From Saccharofermentans sp. (GTDB lineage Bacteria > Bacillota > Clostridia > Saccharofermentanales > Saccharofermentanaceae): DNA of 64,000 nt. The translations under genes were made by a program, and so were the position numbers. The notes under the pieces are model-generated. The model did not search any database. It saw nothing but the letters and a program-made list of their open reading frames with translations, and was not told the origin of the DNA. The stretch lies in NCBI GenBank assembly GCA_024403695.1, contig JAKSRI010000001.1, positions 1-64,000 of the forward strand. The letters run 5' to 3'. Below, in pieces: positions 45,346 through 53,647 of this stretch (its first letter is position 1; the number at the start of each line of letters is the position of its first letter).

Positions 45346-46314
45346 ATGCCATTAGTAACAACTACAGAAATGTTTAAGAAGGCTTATGACGGCGGTTACG
45401 CTATCGGTGCTTTCAATGTAAACAACATGGAAATCGTTCAGGGTATCACAGAGGCAGCTGGTGAGCTCAATTCCCCAGTAATCCTTCAGGTTTCTAAGGG
45501 TGCACGTGCATACGCTAACCACACATACCTTGTAAAGCTCGTTGAGGCAGCTGTACAGGAGAACCCACAGATCCCTATCGCTCTTCACCTTGACCACGGT
45601 GATTCTTTCGAGCTTTGTAAGTCTTGTATCGACGGTGGTTTCACATCCGTTATGATCGATGCTTCTTCTAAGTCTTTCGAGGACAACATCGCTCTCACAA
45701 AGCAGGTAGTAGAGTACGCTCACGCTCACGGTGTAGTAGTAGAGGCTGAGCTCGGTACACTCGCTGGTATCGAGGATGAGGTTGTTGTAGAGGCTGGTAA
45801 GGAGTCTTACACAAAGCCAGAGGAGGTTGAGGAGTTCGTATCCAGAACAGGTTGTGATTCCCTCGCTATCGCTATCGGTACTTCCCACGGTGCTTACAAG
45901 TTCACAGCTGATCAGTGCACACGTAACGCTGACGGTATCCTTGTTCCACCTCCACTTCGTTTCGACGTTCTTGAGGAGTGCATGAAGAGACTTCCTGGTT
46001 TCCCAATCGTTCTCCACGGTTCTTCTTCTGTTCCACAGGAGTTCGTAAAGATGGTTAACGCTTACGGCGGAAACATGCCAGATGCAGTAGGTATCCCAGA
46101 GGAGCAGCTCCGTGAGGCAGCTAAGCTCGCAGTATGTAAGATCAACATCGACTCTGATATCCGTCTCGCTATGACAGGTAACATCAGAAAGTACTATGCT
46201 GAGCACCCAGATCACTTCGATCCACGTCAGTACCTCAAGCCAGCTCGTCAGGCTGTTAAGGACATGGTAGCTCACAAGATTCAGTACGTTCTCGGTTCCG
46301 ACGGAAAGATCTAA
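45346..46314 (+). CDS. fba: Class II fructose-bisphosphate aldolase
   Basis: A 322-residue zinc aldolase of glycolysis and gluconeogenesis. It has 'GAFNVNNME', the zinc histidine motif 'ALHLDHGDSFE', 'TSVMIDASS', 'VEAELGTLAGIED', 'AIGTSHG' and 'VLHGSSSVP'. AAGGAGA precedes the start. Codons are highly biased to CTC, GCT and CGT. It has its own strong promoter and terminator. Confidence 0.97.
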   Translation: MPLVTTTEMFKKAYDGGYAIGAFNVNNMEIVQGITEAAGELNSPVILQVSKGARAYANHTYLVKLVEAAVQENPQIPIALHLDHGDSFELCKSCIDGGFTSVMIDASSKSFEDNIALTKQVVEYAHAHGVVVEAELGTLAGIEDEVVVEAGKESYTKPEEVEEFVSRTGCDSLAIAIGTSHGAYKFTADQCTRNADGILVPPPLRFDVLEECMKRLPGFPIVLHGSSSVPQEFVKMVNAYGGNMPDAVGIPEEQLREAAKLAVCKINIDSDIRLAMTGNIRKYYAEHPDHFDPRQYLKPARQAVKDMVAHKIQYVLGSDGKI

Positions 46315-46340
46315 TTCTAATATTGAATTCGAGTTTATTT

Positions 46341-46377
46341 GCGGCCCCGCACTTCGGTGTGGGGTCGTTTTTTTTGT
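46341..46377 (+). terminator. Rho-independent terminator of fba
   Basis: CGGCCCCGCAC pairs with GTGTGGGGTCG around TTCG, followed by eight T. Confidence 0.94.
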
Positions 46378-46378
46378 A

Positions 46379-46387
46379 TGTTATAAT
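46379..46387 (+). promoter_or_regulatory. Extended -10 box seven bases before a start codon (probable leaderless promoter)
   Basis: TGT-TATAAT, an extended -10, lies directly after the fba terminator and seven bases before ATG 46395. No ribosome site is present. Confidence 0.65.
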
Positions 46388-46394
46388 CTTTTTC

Positions 46395-48221
46395 ATGGAC
46401 AGAGTATTATTTTTCGCATCAGCTATATTCTTCGCACTTGCCATGCCAGGCGGCGTGTCCATTTTGTCTGCGCTCTTTATTCTAGCAGTGGCACTTGGCT
46501 TTGGCCTTCCAAAGGGCCGCGTTGTGCCTTTGTCTTCGATTAGCACTGGAACTCACGTGATGGCCGGCGTTTTCGTGCTTTTGTCCATAGTTGTTACTTA
46601 TGTTGATTTATCTGTTATCTCATTGGCGGCGTGCTTGCTATCTTATCCTTTTGTGGTGCAGGTGATAGAACAGGTGCGCAAAATCTTTGTGCGCCGCGAA
46701 GTGTCAGTAAAGTGTGGTGATGTCAGAATGAGCCGCATGGAGTACATCGTTGCCGCTTGCACTTCAGTGGTTGTGATGTTTTTTGTGACCACTTCTTCGC
46801 CACTTTATAAGTTCAATAGTTGGGATGACGCCAACTGTTTCTTTACTTTGGGACGCGGCATCGTTGGTGGTCTGGTGCCTTATCGTGACGTCTATGAGCA
46901 GAAGGGACCTTACTTATATTTTGTGCACGCACTGGCGGCACTGGTGTCCGATAGTTCTTTTGTGGGTGTGTACCTGCTGGAAGTGGTGGCGCTATTCGTG
47001 TTCCTTGTGTTCGCGTGGAAAACCATCCGTCTCTTTTACACACCAACACGTAGCGCGGTGGCTCTCATGCCCCTTTTTGCCGTGCTCACTTATAGTGTCG
47101 GTGCTTTCTATTATGGTGACAGCGCGGAGGAGCTTTGTTTTCCGCTCCTGAGCATCGTTATTTATATCGCGTGCCGTGCCGAACTTAAGGGTGGTCTGCC
47201 ATCCCTGAAAGAGACTTTCGTCATCGGCCTTATCTCTGGATTTTTGTTCTTCCTGAAATACACTTTCTGCGCGCTGGTTCTTGGTTACATCCTATATGTG
47301 GTGGTGGCCGCTTTTGTGCGCAAGTCGGCGAAAGCGCTTCCTGCGTACATCGGTGTGTTCCTTGGTGGTGTGGCAGTTTGTAGCGTGCCGGTGGTGTTGT
47401 ACTTTGGAATTCATGGGGCACTGGACGATTTGTTCACAGTGTATTTTTATAACAATATTTTCTTGTATACAGATAATGATCGTGGCTCTTTGCTTGGTGC
47501 GATTCGTACGACTTTGTATATTTTCTCTTATACAATGAGAGCAAATTCGCTGTTGTGTTACATGCTCGGTATCGGCGTTGTGGCAGTGATGTGTATGCGC
47601 AGGCGTATTCGCGTGCTTGTTGGCGTTATGTTCGCTGTTCTGTGGATGTCGGTTTATCTGCCTCACGTGCACATGTTCTATTATTGTCTGATTCTTAGTT
47701 GCTTTGTGGTGTTCGGCTGGCTGCTGTGTTGCATGGCATTTGATTATGGATGTAAGTTGGTTCGTATGCTGATGCCACGATATTCTTTTGCACCTGTAGT
47801 TGTTGTGCTTGCATGTTGTTTTGGTGGGCTGTTCGGGCACGTGAATATGTCTTATTTGGCACTTAGTGAGGCCGATTATCCACAGATGGAATTTGCTCGA
47901 ATCATAGGGGAGACACCAGATGCGCGCATACTGACTTATGATGTAATGGATTCCGGATTTTATACCGCGGCGGATGTGTTGCCTTGTACTGAGCATTATT
48001 GTTTCTTGAATATCAATTCGCATATCCCTGAGTTCGTGGAGGAGCAGGATTCGCTGATTCGTAGCGGGGAGTTTGATTATATAATCACTTGTTCTGATGA
48101 GTATGAGTGGTCGAATTATGAGATTGTGTGTTCTCAGGATCAGTACGCATTCTACTATGATGAGTACGGCGATAAGTTGAATGTTATTGATAATACTTTT
48201 TATTTGTATAAGCGGGTTTGA
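46395..48221 (+). CDS. Polytopic GT-C glycosyltransferase-like membrane protein
   Basis: A 608-residue protein with about 12 membrane spans. The start at 46395 (MDRVLFF) fits the -10 box just upstream. A longer frame would begin inside the fba terminator region. After four spans the first large outside loop contains 'NSWDDANCFFTLGRGIVGG' and 'YRDVYEQKGPYLYFVHAL', which is the acidic-motif loop and 'G-P-x-Y/L-Y' segment of GT39/GT83-type polyprenyl-phosphate sugar transferases. The C-terminal ~100 residues form an outside domain. Substrate unknown. Codons are GC-rich (GTGGTG, GCGGTG), unlike fba beside it. Confidence 0.75.
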   Translation: MDRVLFFASAIFFALAMPGGVSILSALFILAVALGFGLPKGRVVPLSSISTGTHVMAGVFVLLSIVVTYVDLSVISLAACLLSYPFVVQVIEQVRKIFVRREVSVKCGDVRMSRMEYIVAACTSVVVMFFVTTSSPLYKFNSWDDANCFFTLGRGIVGGLVPYRDVYEQKGPYLYFVHALAALVSDSSFVGVYLLEVVALFVFLVFAWKTIRLFYTPTRSAVALMPLFAVLTYSVGAFYYGDSAEELCFPLLSIVIYIACRAELKGGLPSLKETFVIGLISGFLFFLKYTFCALVLGYILYVVVAAFVRKSAKALPAYIGVFLGGVAVCSVPVVLYFGIHGALDDLFTVYFYNNIFLYTDNDRGSLLGAIRTTLYIFSYTMRANSLLCYMLGIGVVAVMCMRRRIRVLVGVMFAVLWMSVYLPHVHMFYYCLILSCFVVFGWLLCCMAFDYGCKLVRMLMPRYSFAPVVVVLACCFGGLFGHVNMSYLALSEADYPQMEFARIIGETPDARILTYDVMDSGFYTAADVLPCTEHYCFLNINSHIPEFVEEQDSLIRSGEFDYIITCSDEYEWSNYEIVCSQDQYAFYYDEYGDKLNVIDNTFYLYKRV

Positions 48222-48626
48222 GTGGCTGGTTAGGCGTTCGACCCGTTATAAAGTTGCACCCAGTACCAAACGTAGTACCATTTTGTTCAACTAATGGTAC
48301 TGAAAATGCATTTATTGGTACTGAATGATACAGTACCAAAACGGGTACCATTTTTATAGGAAATTGGTACTGATAACTCGATTTTTGGTACTGGTGAAAC
48401 TAATATTGGCGATTATATTATGTGACCTATATTATGCGTAGAAAAGTTAATTAAGTTCCAAAAACATAGGCAAACAGCATAAAAAACGCCTCAAAACCTA
48501 AGAAAAATCGCCCATTCATAACGAAAATTCATTTGTAACATCAAATTAATTTGCGTTTGAGGCGGGGTAAGGGTTAAAATACTACGCGTTAGGTTAGATT
48601 CACAGAAATAAGAAGGGGAACTTATT
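48222..48626. other. Intergenic region with a dimeric dyad element and a CGCCTCAAA inverted repeat
   Basis: About 405 bases with no gene. Bases 48261-48393 hold the CAGTACCAAA dimer (listed separately). CGCCTCAAA (48487-48495) and TTTGAGGCG (48556-48564) form a perfect 9-base inverted repeat around a 60-base spacer, ~60 bases before the SleB-like gene, possibly an operator or RNA stem. No clear terminator for the upstream gene is seen. Confidence 0.55.
48261..48393. repeat. Dimeric dyad element, GTACC/GGTAC form (70-bp period)
   Basis: Two tandem units of the order forward-forward-reverse-reverse: CAGTACCAAA, AGTACCA, TGGTACT, TGGTACTG. In both units the spacing is CCA-N9-CCA-N14-TGG-N18-TGG, and the units are exactly 70 bases apart. 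The whole island is bounded by a perfect 10-base inverted repeat (CAGTACCAAA at 48261, TTTGGTACTG ending 48393). Confidence 0.92.
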
Positions 48627-49316
48627 TTGAAGAAAAAAATCGTATCACTTTTAATGGCTATTCTTACATTTATCTTTGGTGTAGGTATGGTAAATGCTGA
48701 TGGTTCCATCATCGAGAAATCTCTTAAGTCAGATAAGTATGAGATGATGTGGAACAACGCTACCGACGCTGAGAGATATTTCATGCCAACAGAAGTTAAA
48801 GCTTATGCGTGCGGTCTTAGTACTGCAGATTATACATTCTTCGCCAGAGTGGTAGAGGGCGAGGGTCTCGATTCAGATGATGATATCATGGATAAGGTGC
48901 TCATCGCGGTATGCGTTCTTAACAGACTTAACTGCAAGAAGTGGCCATATTCCAAGGTAATTCTCGCACTTAAGAGACCGGGACAGTTCGAGGTAGTTGA
49001 TCAGGAGACTTTCGAGTGCCGTATGGCCAAGTCACTTGACTCTGAGTGGGCAATCGTTATGGCTTACAGACTGGTTGCTGAGGGTAGATTTGACTGCCGT
49101 ATGGTTTACTACAACTCCATCGGATTCTCTGGTTACTCCAACCCAAGATATATGGCGAAATACGCTTACTACGGCGGCAACTATTTCTCATGTCCACCAT
49201 GTGACTGCGAGTCTTGCATGGCAATCAATCCAGATTGGGAGATGGACAAGGTAGAGATGCTCACAGAAGAAGACATTATCTACAGACCAGAAGGCGTCGG
49301 CCCACACTACAAATAA
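48627..49316 (+). CDS. Secreted SleB-like cell-wall hydrolase
   Basis: A 229-residue exported protein starting at TTG 48627, supported by AGAAGGGG just upstream and the signal peptide that follows (KKKIVSLLMAILTFIFG, cleavage near VNADG). The domain at about residues 68-190 fits the Hydrolase_2/SleB fold: 'FARVVEGEGLDSDDDIMDKVLIAVCVLNRL' with the catalytic Glu, then 'WPYSKVILALKRPGQFEVV'. SleB-type enzymes are lytic transglycosylases of peptidoglycan, used in spore germination or wall turnover. A cysteine cluster (CPPCDCESC, about residues 191-199) near the C-terminus is unusual. A terminator follows. Confidence 0.85.
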   Translation: MKKKIVSLLMAILTFIFGVGMVNADGSIIEKSLKSDKYEMMWNNATDAERYFMPTEVKAYACGLSTADYTFFARVVEGEGLDSDDDIMDKVLIAVCVLNRLNCKKWPYSKVILALKRPGQFEVVDQETFECRMAKSLDSEWAIVMAYRLVAEGRFDCRMVYYNSIGFSGYSNPRYMAKYAYYGGNYFSCPPCDCESCMAINPDWEMDKVEMLTEEDIIYRPEGVGPHYK

Positions 49317-49322
49317 TCAATA

Positions 49323-49350
49323 GAACCATCCTTCGGGATGGTTTTTTATT
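49323..49350 (+). terminator. Rho-independent terminator of the SleB-like gene
   Basis: ACCATCC pairs with GGATGGT around a TTCG loop, followed by six T. Confidence 0.94.
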
Positions 49351-49436
49351 ACGCTAAAATCTCACCTTTACTAATAAATATAATTAAGTTAAACTACTTA
49401 GCGGATAAAAAACTTCAAAGAAAGAGGTATTTTAAT

Positions 49437-50681
49437 ATGTACGATTACATTAAGGCGCAGGACTCTGAGGTATTCGAGGCTATTACAGCCGAGCTTCAGA
49501 GACAGAGAGACAAGATCGAGCTTATCGCTTCTGAGAACATCGTTTCAGAGGCAGTTCTTGAGGCAGCTGGTTCCGTACTTACAAATAAGTACGCTGAGGG
49601 TTACCCAGGAAAGAGATATTACGGTGGATGTGAGCACGTTGACGTAGTTGAGCAGCTCGCTATCGACAGACTTTGCAAGCTTTTCGGCGCTAAGTATGCT
49701 AACGTTCAGCCACACTCTGGTGCACAGGCTAACACAGCAGTTTATTTCGCTATTCTTAAGCCAGGCGATAAGATCCTTGGTATGGACCTTAGCCACGGTG
49801 GTCACCTCACACACGGTATGAAGCTCAATGTTTCTGGTAAGAACTATGAGTCTGACTTCTATCAGGTAAATGAGGAGACAGGTAGAATTGATTATGAGGC
49901 AGTTAGAGCAAAGGCTCTCGAGTTCAAGCCAAACGTAATCGTTGCAGGTGCTTCTGCTTATCCGCGTGAGATCGATTTTAAGAAGTTCAGAGAGATTGCT
50001 GACGAGGTTGGAGCATACCTCTTTGTAGATATGGCTCACATTGCTGGTCTCGTTGCTGCTGGTCTCCACCAGAACCCAGTTCCATATGCACACATCGTTA
50101 CAACAACAACACACAAGACACTCCGTGGACCACGTGGTGGTGTTATCATGACAAATGATGAGGATCTCGCTAAGAAGATTAACTCCGCAGTATTCCCAGG
50201 ACAGCAGGGTGGTCCTCTCATGCACATCATCGCAGCTAAGGCAGTTGCTTTTAAGGAGGCTCTCTCTCCAGCATTCCGTGACTACGCTGCACAGATCAAG
50301 GCAAACGCTAAGGTTCTTTCTGAGGAGCTCATGAAGAGAAACGTTAACCTCGTTTCTGGCGGTACAGATAACCACCTCATGCTCATCGACCTCCGTGGAA
50401 CAGGCATCACAGGTAAGGAACTCCAGCTCCGTCTTGACGATGTAAATATCACAGCTAACAAGAACACAATCCCAGGTGATCCTGAGAAGCCATTCATCAC
50501 ATCTGGTGTTAGAATTGGTACACCTGCTGTTACAGCACGTGGTATGAAGGAAGAGGACATGGTAGAGCTCGCTGACATCATCAGCCTCGCTATCTTCGAC
50601 TTCGATAACAAGAAGCAGGAGATCATCGACAGAGTTGCTGCTCTCACAGCTAAGTATCCTCTTTACCCAGATTTCCAGTAA
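49437..50681 (+). CDS. glyA: Serine hydroxymethyltransferase
   Basis: A 414-residue PLP enzyme that makes glycine and methylene-tetrahydrofolate from serine. ATG 49437 follows AAAGAGGT. Motifs are '[18 protein letters not shown]', '[14 protein letters not shown]', '[12 protein letters not shown]' and the PLP lysine K227 in '[14 protein letters not shown]'. Length is normal. rarA begins 27 bases downstream with no terminator between, so glyA, rarA and the next lipoprotein gene may be co-transcribed. Confidence 0.97.
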   Translation: MYDYIKAQDSEVFEAITAELQRQRDKIELIASENIVSEAVLEAAGSVLTNKYAEGYPGKRYYGGCEHVDVVEQLAIDRLCKLFGAKYANVQPHSGAQANTAVYFAILKPGDKILGMDLSHGGHLTHGMKLNVSGKNYESDFYQVNEETGRIDYEAVRAKALEFKPNVIVAGASAYPREIDFKKFREIADEVGAYLFVDMAHIAGLVAAGLHQNPVPYAHIVTTTTHKTLRGPRGGVIMTNDEDLAKKINSAVFPGQQGGPLMHIIAAKAVAFKEALSPAFRDYAAQIKANAKVLSEELMKRNVNLVSGGTDNHLMLIDLRGTGITGKELQLRLDDVNITANKNTIPGDPEKPFITSGVRIGTPAVTARGMKEEDMVELADIISLAIFDFDNKKQEIIDRVAALTAKYPLYPDFQ

Positions 50682-50708
50682 TAGTAATTAGGTAATTGAT
50701 AAAAAACA

Positions 50709-52010
50709 ATGATTGATAGCCAGAAGCCCCTTGCGTATAGAATGGCGCCTAGAGATCTAGACGAGTACATTGGCCAGGAGCACATAATTGGCAAAGGTAA
50801 GATGTTAAGAAGGATGATCGAGGCGGATAGGCTGTCCTCGGTCATCCTTTTCGGCCCTCCAGGTACTGGAAAGACAGCCCTGGCCAGGATTATCGCCAAC
50901 AAGACTTCTTCCAAATTTGCCAAGCTCAATGCGGTAACTGCCGGTGTATCTGACATCAAGAACGTAATCTCAGACGCGACTAACCCTCTGATCTCAGAGG
51001 GCAAACGTACTGTGCTTTTTATCGACGAGATCCATCGTTTTAACAAGCTTCAGCAGGACGCTTTGCTCCCATACGTGGAGGACGGAACAGTTATTCTCAT
51101 TGGTGCCACAACAGAGAACCCATTCTTCGAGGTGAACAAGGCGCTGGTTAGCCGATCAACAGTGCTCCAGCTGCAGCCTCTCACAGAGGAAAACATCGCT
51201 ACTATCCTGCGTAATGCAGTGGACGATAAAGAGCGTGGTTACGGCCTTATCGATGTTTCCGTTAGCGACGAGACTTTGGGCAAGATTGCCATGATGGCAG
51301 GGGGCGATGCGCGAAATGCGCTAAAGGCCCTCGAACTGGCAGTTATCACAACGCCACCAAATTCGCAGGGCACTATAGAGATAACGAAAGAAATTATCAG
51401 TGACTGCATGCAAAACCGCATAGTACTTTTCGACAAGGATGGCGAGAACCACTATGACAACATCAGTGCCATGATTAAATCTATGCGTGGTTCTGATCCT
51501 GACGCAGCGGTGCTTTATATGGCGCGCGCACTGGCGGCAGGGGAAGATTTCGAGTTCCTGGCACGCCGCATAATGATTTGCGCCGCAGAGGATGTTGGTC
51601 TTGCTAATCCTAATGCGCTTCTCGTGGCAGTTGCAGCTTATCAGCAGGCTATGGCGGTTGGTATGCCTGAGGCACGGATCGCACTTTCTGAGGCCTGCAT
51701 TATGGTCGCATCATCACCTAAGTCTAATGCTGCTTATTTGGCGGTGGACAAAGCCCTGGATGATGTGCGTAACAAAGATACTGGAACTGTTCCAATGCAC
51801 CTGCGCAATGCTCCAGTAGAAGGCATGGCGGACCTCGGATACAAGGTGGGTTACAAGTATCCACACGACTATCCACATCACATCACAGCTCAGCAGTATA
51901 TGCCTGATGCAGTGAAAGATACGGTATATTACGAGCCAACAACTATTGGTTATGAGAAAAAAATTAGTGAATATCTCGACTTCGTAAAAGCAATGGGAGG
52001 ACAGGAATGA
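50709..52010 (+). CDS. rarA: Replication-associated recombination protein A (RarA/MgsA AAA+ ATPase)
   Basis: A 433-residue AAA+ protein of the clamp-loader-like group that acts at stalled replication forks. Walker A is GPPGTGKT (residues 49-56) and Walker B 'VLFIDEIHRF'. The C-terminal MgsA tetramerisation region has 'MRGSDPDAAVLYMAR', 'EDVGLANP' and 'GYKYPHDYP'. The start lacks a good ribosome site: the nearest candidate, AGGT, is about 17 bases upstream. The next gene overlaps its stop (ATGA). Confidence 0.95.
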   Translation: MIDSQKPLAYRMAPRDLDEYIGQEHIIGKGKMLRRMIEADRLSSVILFGPPGTGKTALARIIANKTSSKFAKLNAVTAGVSDIKNVISDATNPLISEGKRTVLFIDEIHRFNKLQQDALLPYVEDGTVILIGATTENPFFEVNKALVSRSTVLQLQPLTEENIATILRNAVDDKERGYGLIDVSVSDETLGKIAMMAGGDARNALKALELAVITTPPNSQGTIEITKEIISDCMQNRIVLFDKDGENHYDNISAMIKSMRGSDPDAAVLYMARALAAGEDFEFLARRIMICAAEDVGLANPNALLVAVAAYQQAMAVGMPEARIALSEACIMVASSPKSNAAYLAVDKALDDVRNKDTGTVPMHLRNAPVEGMADLGYKVGYKYPHDYPHHITAQQYMPDAVKDTVYYEPTTIGYEKKISEYLDFVKAMGGQE

Positions 52011-52546
52011 TCAAAGGTAAGAAAATAGCAGTTTTGATGATGGCGATTGCCGTTCTTTGTAGTTTCTTTTTTACTGGATGTAAGAACGTTAATGTAGACG
52101 AAGAGATTACTATTAACAACTGTAACGAGTCTGCTGTTAAGGTTGCTGAGGGATTCCTTCAGTCTGTATTTACTGAGAATGAGGACTTGTTCTATAAGTG
52201 CTTCCCAGAATGCGCTTTTGAGGACGGTGACAAGGCATTCGAGGCTTACATCGCTGGTAACGCTGATGCTGGCAAGTTCATCGGTTGTAAGTATGTAAAC
52301 TTCAACGATTACAATGAAGATAACGGCTATAATCAGGAGTGGATGAAGACTAATATCTCCCTTATGCATAATGTTGAAGAGGATGATATTCAGAAGATTC
52401 AGATCGTAAAGATTGATGTTTGCTTTGAAGGAGCAAATAAGAAGGAGTATAACTCTGTATCAGCGTATGTTCTCGTATATCAGTTGAATGATAATAACTG
52501 GTATGCTCTGGAGATTCAGAATTCTGACGCTGAGTTTGCAGCTTAA
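52007..52546 (+). CDS. Lipoprotein of unknown function
   Basis: A 179-residue lipoprotein. The signal peptide ends in the lipobox F-F-T-G-C25. The mature part is acidic, beginning with a Val/Asn-rich strand and then a region like DUF4878/NTF2-type lipoproteins ('ESAVKVAEGFLQSVFTENEDLFYKCF'). The exact family is not certain. GGGAGGA precedes the ATG and it overlaps rarA by four bases, so it is translationally coupled to rarA. That is an odd pairing of an envelope protein with a DNA repair gene. Confidence 0.7.
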   Translation: MIKGKKIAVLMMAIAVLCSFFFTGCKNVNVDEEITINNCNESAVKVAEGFLQSVFTENEDLFYKCFPECAFEDGDKAFEAYIAGNADAGKFIGCKYVNFNDYNEDNGYNQEWMKTNISLMHNVEEDDIQKIQIVKIDVCFEGANKKEYNSVSAYVLVYQLNDNNWYALEIQNSDAEFAA

Positions 52547-52573
52547 GGCTTTGTAAAAGACTTATTCAGGAAA

Positions 52574-52704
52574 GTTGTCATAGTAGTTGCCATTATTTGA
52601 ATGTAATGGCAACTATTTTTTATTTAACGGCAAATATTCAATTATTGCCAAACGTGTTGCCATATATCTTTTTATATGGCAACTTTTACATTTTCTATGG
52701 CAAC
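52574..52704. repeat. Dimeric dyad element, TTGCC/GGCAA form (70-bp period)
   Basis: Between convergent genes. Two tandem units 70 bases apart follow the same spacing as the island at 48261: CCA-N9-CCA-N14-TGG-N18-TGG, with TCA and CGG as single changes in unit 1. The words are GTTGCCA and TGGCAAC in place of GTACCA and TGGTAC, so both arms changed and pairing is kept. Unit 2 shares CCAAACGT with the other island. Confidence 0.9.
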
Positions 52705-52735
52705 AACAGTCAACTATGAGAATTTATAAAGTGTA

Positions 52736-53563
52736 TCAGATAGTCTCCAGAACAACCTGGCGATTCTTATAAGTGCAAATCTCGTTGATTCCGAGGGACT
52801 TCAAGTAAGCAGCAGTCTCAGCAAAATGAATTCCCAAAGTCTCTGTAGTGTGGGAGTCAGAGCCGAGGGTAATGAGCTTTCCGCCCATATCCACATATTT
52901 CTTAATAATTGCAGGGTCCGGCATGATAAGGTCGGATCCTTTTTTTATCTGCTTGTCGATAGAACGAGTGTTAATCTCGAGAGCCTTGTCGCGGCTGATA
53001 AGAATCTCGAACAGATTCTCGAAGCTCTTCTGGCAGTGCTCGAGGAGGACTGCGCTGTTAGTCTCAGAACTATAACGATTCACGTAGTCATAGTGGGCGA
53101 TAACGTCGTAATTAGTACACTTATCTGCCATCTCTACGAGCTCATCTATATATTCCTTATGACGAAGCGCCAAAGGAATCTTATAGCAGTTCTGGCTGAA
53201 ATATATATCTTCATTACGGAAGAGATGATTGCTGAGCAACACTATATCAAAAGGGTGCGCAGCGGCTATATTGTTAATAGAGGCAGTAATGTGAGTCTGA
53301 CCACCAAATTCAATGCCCATAAGTAGCTCAGGACCGCCAACTTCAGCGGAGTAAGATTTCCATGAAGGAAACTTGGCAACATAGTCGTTAATATCAAAAA
53401 GAAGGTACAAAGGGTCTTCCTTATGAGGATAATCCAGTTCATAGTGCTCAGTGATGGCAACGCGAGGAATACCAGCAGCTTTACATGCATCGATTAACTC
53501 AAATGCGCTCTGTGTGGCATCTGGACTATAGTGGTTTGTATGATTGTGTGAATCAGTAAACAT
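52736..53563 (-). CDS. Histidinol-phosphatase-like PHP hydrolase
   Basis: A 275-residue PHP-family protein. Metal-binding motifs are 'DSHNHTNHYS' (residues 4-9), 'ITEHYELD', 'GIEFGGQ', 'LLSNHLFRNED', 'VIAHYDYVNRY' and 'LGSDSHTTETLG'. Length and order match HisK-type histidinol phosphatases, but no his genes are nearby, so another phosphate ester is possible. AAAGAGGC precedes the start. It is divergent from the M18 peptidase operon and convergent with the lipoprotein gene. Confidence 0.82.
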   Translation of the reverse strand: MFTDSHNHTNHYSPDATQSAFELIDACKAAGIPRVAITEHYELDYPHKEDPLYLLFDINDYVAKFPSWKSYSAEVGGPELLMGIEFGGQTHITASINNIAAAHPFDIVLLSNHLFRNEDIYFSQNCYKIPLALRHKEYIDELVEMADKCTNYDVIAHYDYVNRYSSETNSAVLLEHCQKSFENLFEILISRDKALEINTRSIDKQIKKGSDLIMPDPAIIKKYVDMGGKLITLGSDSHTTETLGIHFAETAAYLKSLGINEICTYKNRQVVLETI

Positions 53564-53647
53564 CTTTGCCTCTTTTTGATAAACATTTTTTCTTTATTAA
53601 TGTTATCATATCAAAGTAATAATTAAATATAAGAGGTGAATATAATT

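Noticed and set aside
48261..52704. The dimeric dyads as ordinary rho-independent terminators
   Set aside because: T tracts do not follow the stems in a consistent way, the four-word order is more complex than a terminator, and one island lies well past the gene end between codirectional genes.
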